DNA of 64,000 nt from Hydra vulgaris (lineage: Eukaryota > Cnidaria > Hydrozoa > Anthoathecata > Hydridae). This document shows, one piece after another, positions 63,627 to 64,000 of the stretch. Both the position numbers and the translations under genes were made by a program. The notes under the pieces are model-generated. The model ran no database searches, had not been told where the DNA came from, and worked only from the letters and a program-made list of their open reading frames with translations. Where the stretch lies: the NCBI RefSeq assembly GCF_038396675.1, contig NC_088928.1, positions 13,600,001 through 13,664,000 of the forward strand, given 5' to 3'. The number at the start of each line of letters is the position of its first letter. Positions within the stretch are counted from its first letter, which is position 1.

Positions 63627-64000
63627 AAAAATGTTTTTTTTTTTCATACAACATATTGGAACTAAAAATTTAGAAAACAAGAAAACTTGCTTGAATTCAA
63701 AACAAAAATAAAAGCAAATTTAAGTGTTTTTAAAAAATTTAGTCATAATAACATTTTATGACCATGAATGAGAAAATAATTATTGGTATTCTTCATTGCA
63801 ACGATATCATGCAATCACTTGCGATCAATATTATTTTGTAATTAAACAACATTTGTTTCTGTTTTTGCTGAGACTTTGTAATTGTAACTTTATTAAGCTA
63901 TTATGTATAAAGAAAACTAATATTAATTATAAAATTCGCAATAAATGTGAAATAAGAAATTTACGATCTTGTGTTTACTATTTTTAAAACCTTTTCTATT
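63627..64000. other. No gene seen
   Basis: AT-rich sequence to the end of the window. Confidence 0.4.

Overview
The window is very AT-rich animal DNA, with long (TA)n tracts and spliced genes carrying GT/AG introns. It is crowded with degraded DNA transposons of the hAT, pogo, Tc1/mariner and unclassified DDE types, plus a Penelope-like retroelement and hammerhead-ribozyme sequence. With OMA1, SLC7 and SRCR host genes, this fits a cnidarian, most likely Hydra. That is an inference from composition and gene content; no search was run.

Only three host loci can be supported, all on the minus strand. Two exons encode a six-cysteine SRCR domain (3954-4146 and 6224-6456). OMA1, the mitochondrial inner-membrane metallopeptidase, is a complete intronless reading frame (34894-36036). 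The last two coding exons of an SLC7 cationic amino acid transporter lie at 52335-52976 and 48593-48693; the 3.6 kb intron between them holds transposon debris.

The rest is a layered transposon landscape. 8860-13707 is a hAT element containing a foldback element. 14627-17149 is a pogo-like element with TA target duplications and subterminal repeats. 17448-25651 is a second pogo-like element whose (TA)n tract has absorbed a hAT element, a Penelope-like element, a 156-bp perfect palindrome with a hammerhead on each strand, and a MITE. 26367-33812 is an IS630/Tc1-type element with a RING finger just upstream of its transposase, split by a 5.4 kb hAT-like element (27831-33279) with its own 8-bp target duplication. 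39100-42403 is a transposon of a family I cannot name: a three-exon, ~815-codon transposase-like gene carrying three nonsense codons. An apparently intact DD37D mariner (42408-43695) lies a few bases from its right end. Further hAT elements sit at 53311-54549, 55017-56543 and 60353-62519.

The best candidates for something little described are the 39100-42403 family, the RING-plus-transposase element with its nested coiled-coil hAT-like element, and the head-to-head hammerhead palindrome. A general pattern is that (TA)n tracts repeatedly serve as landing sites for different transposon classes.
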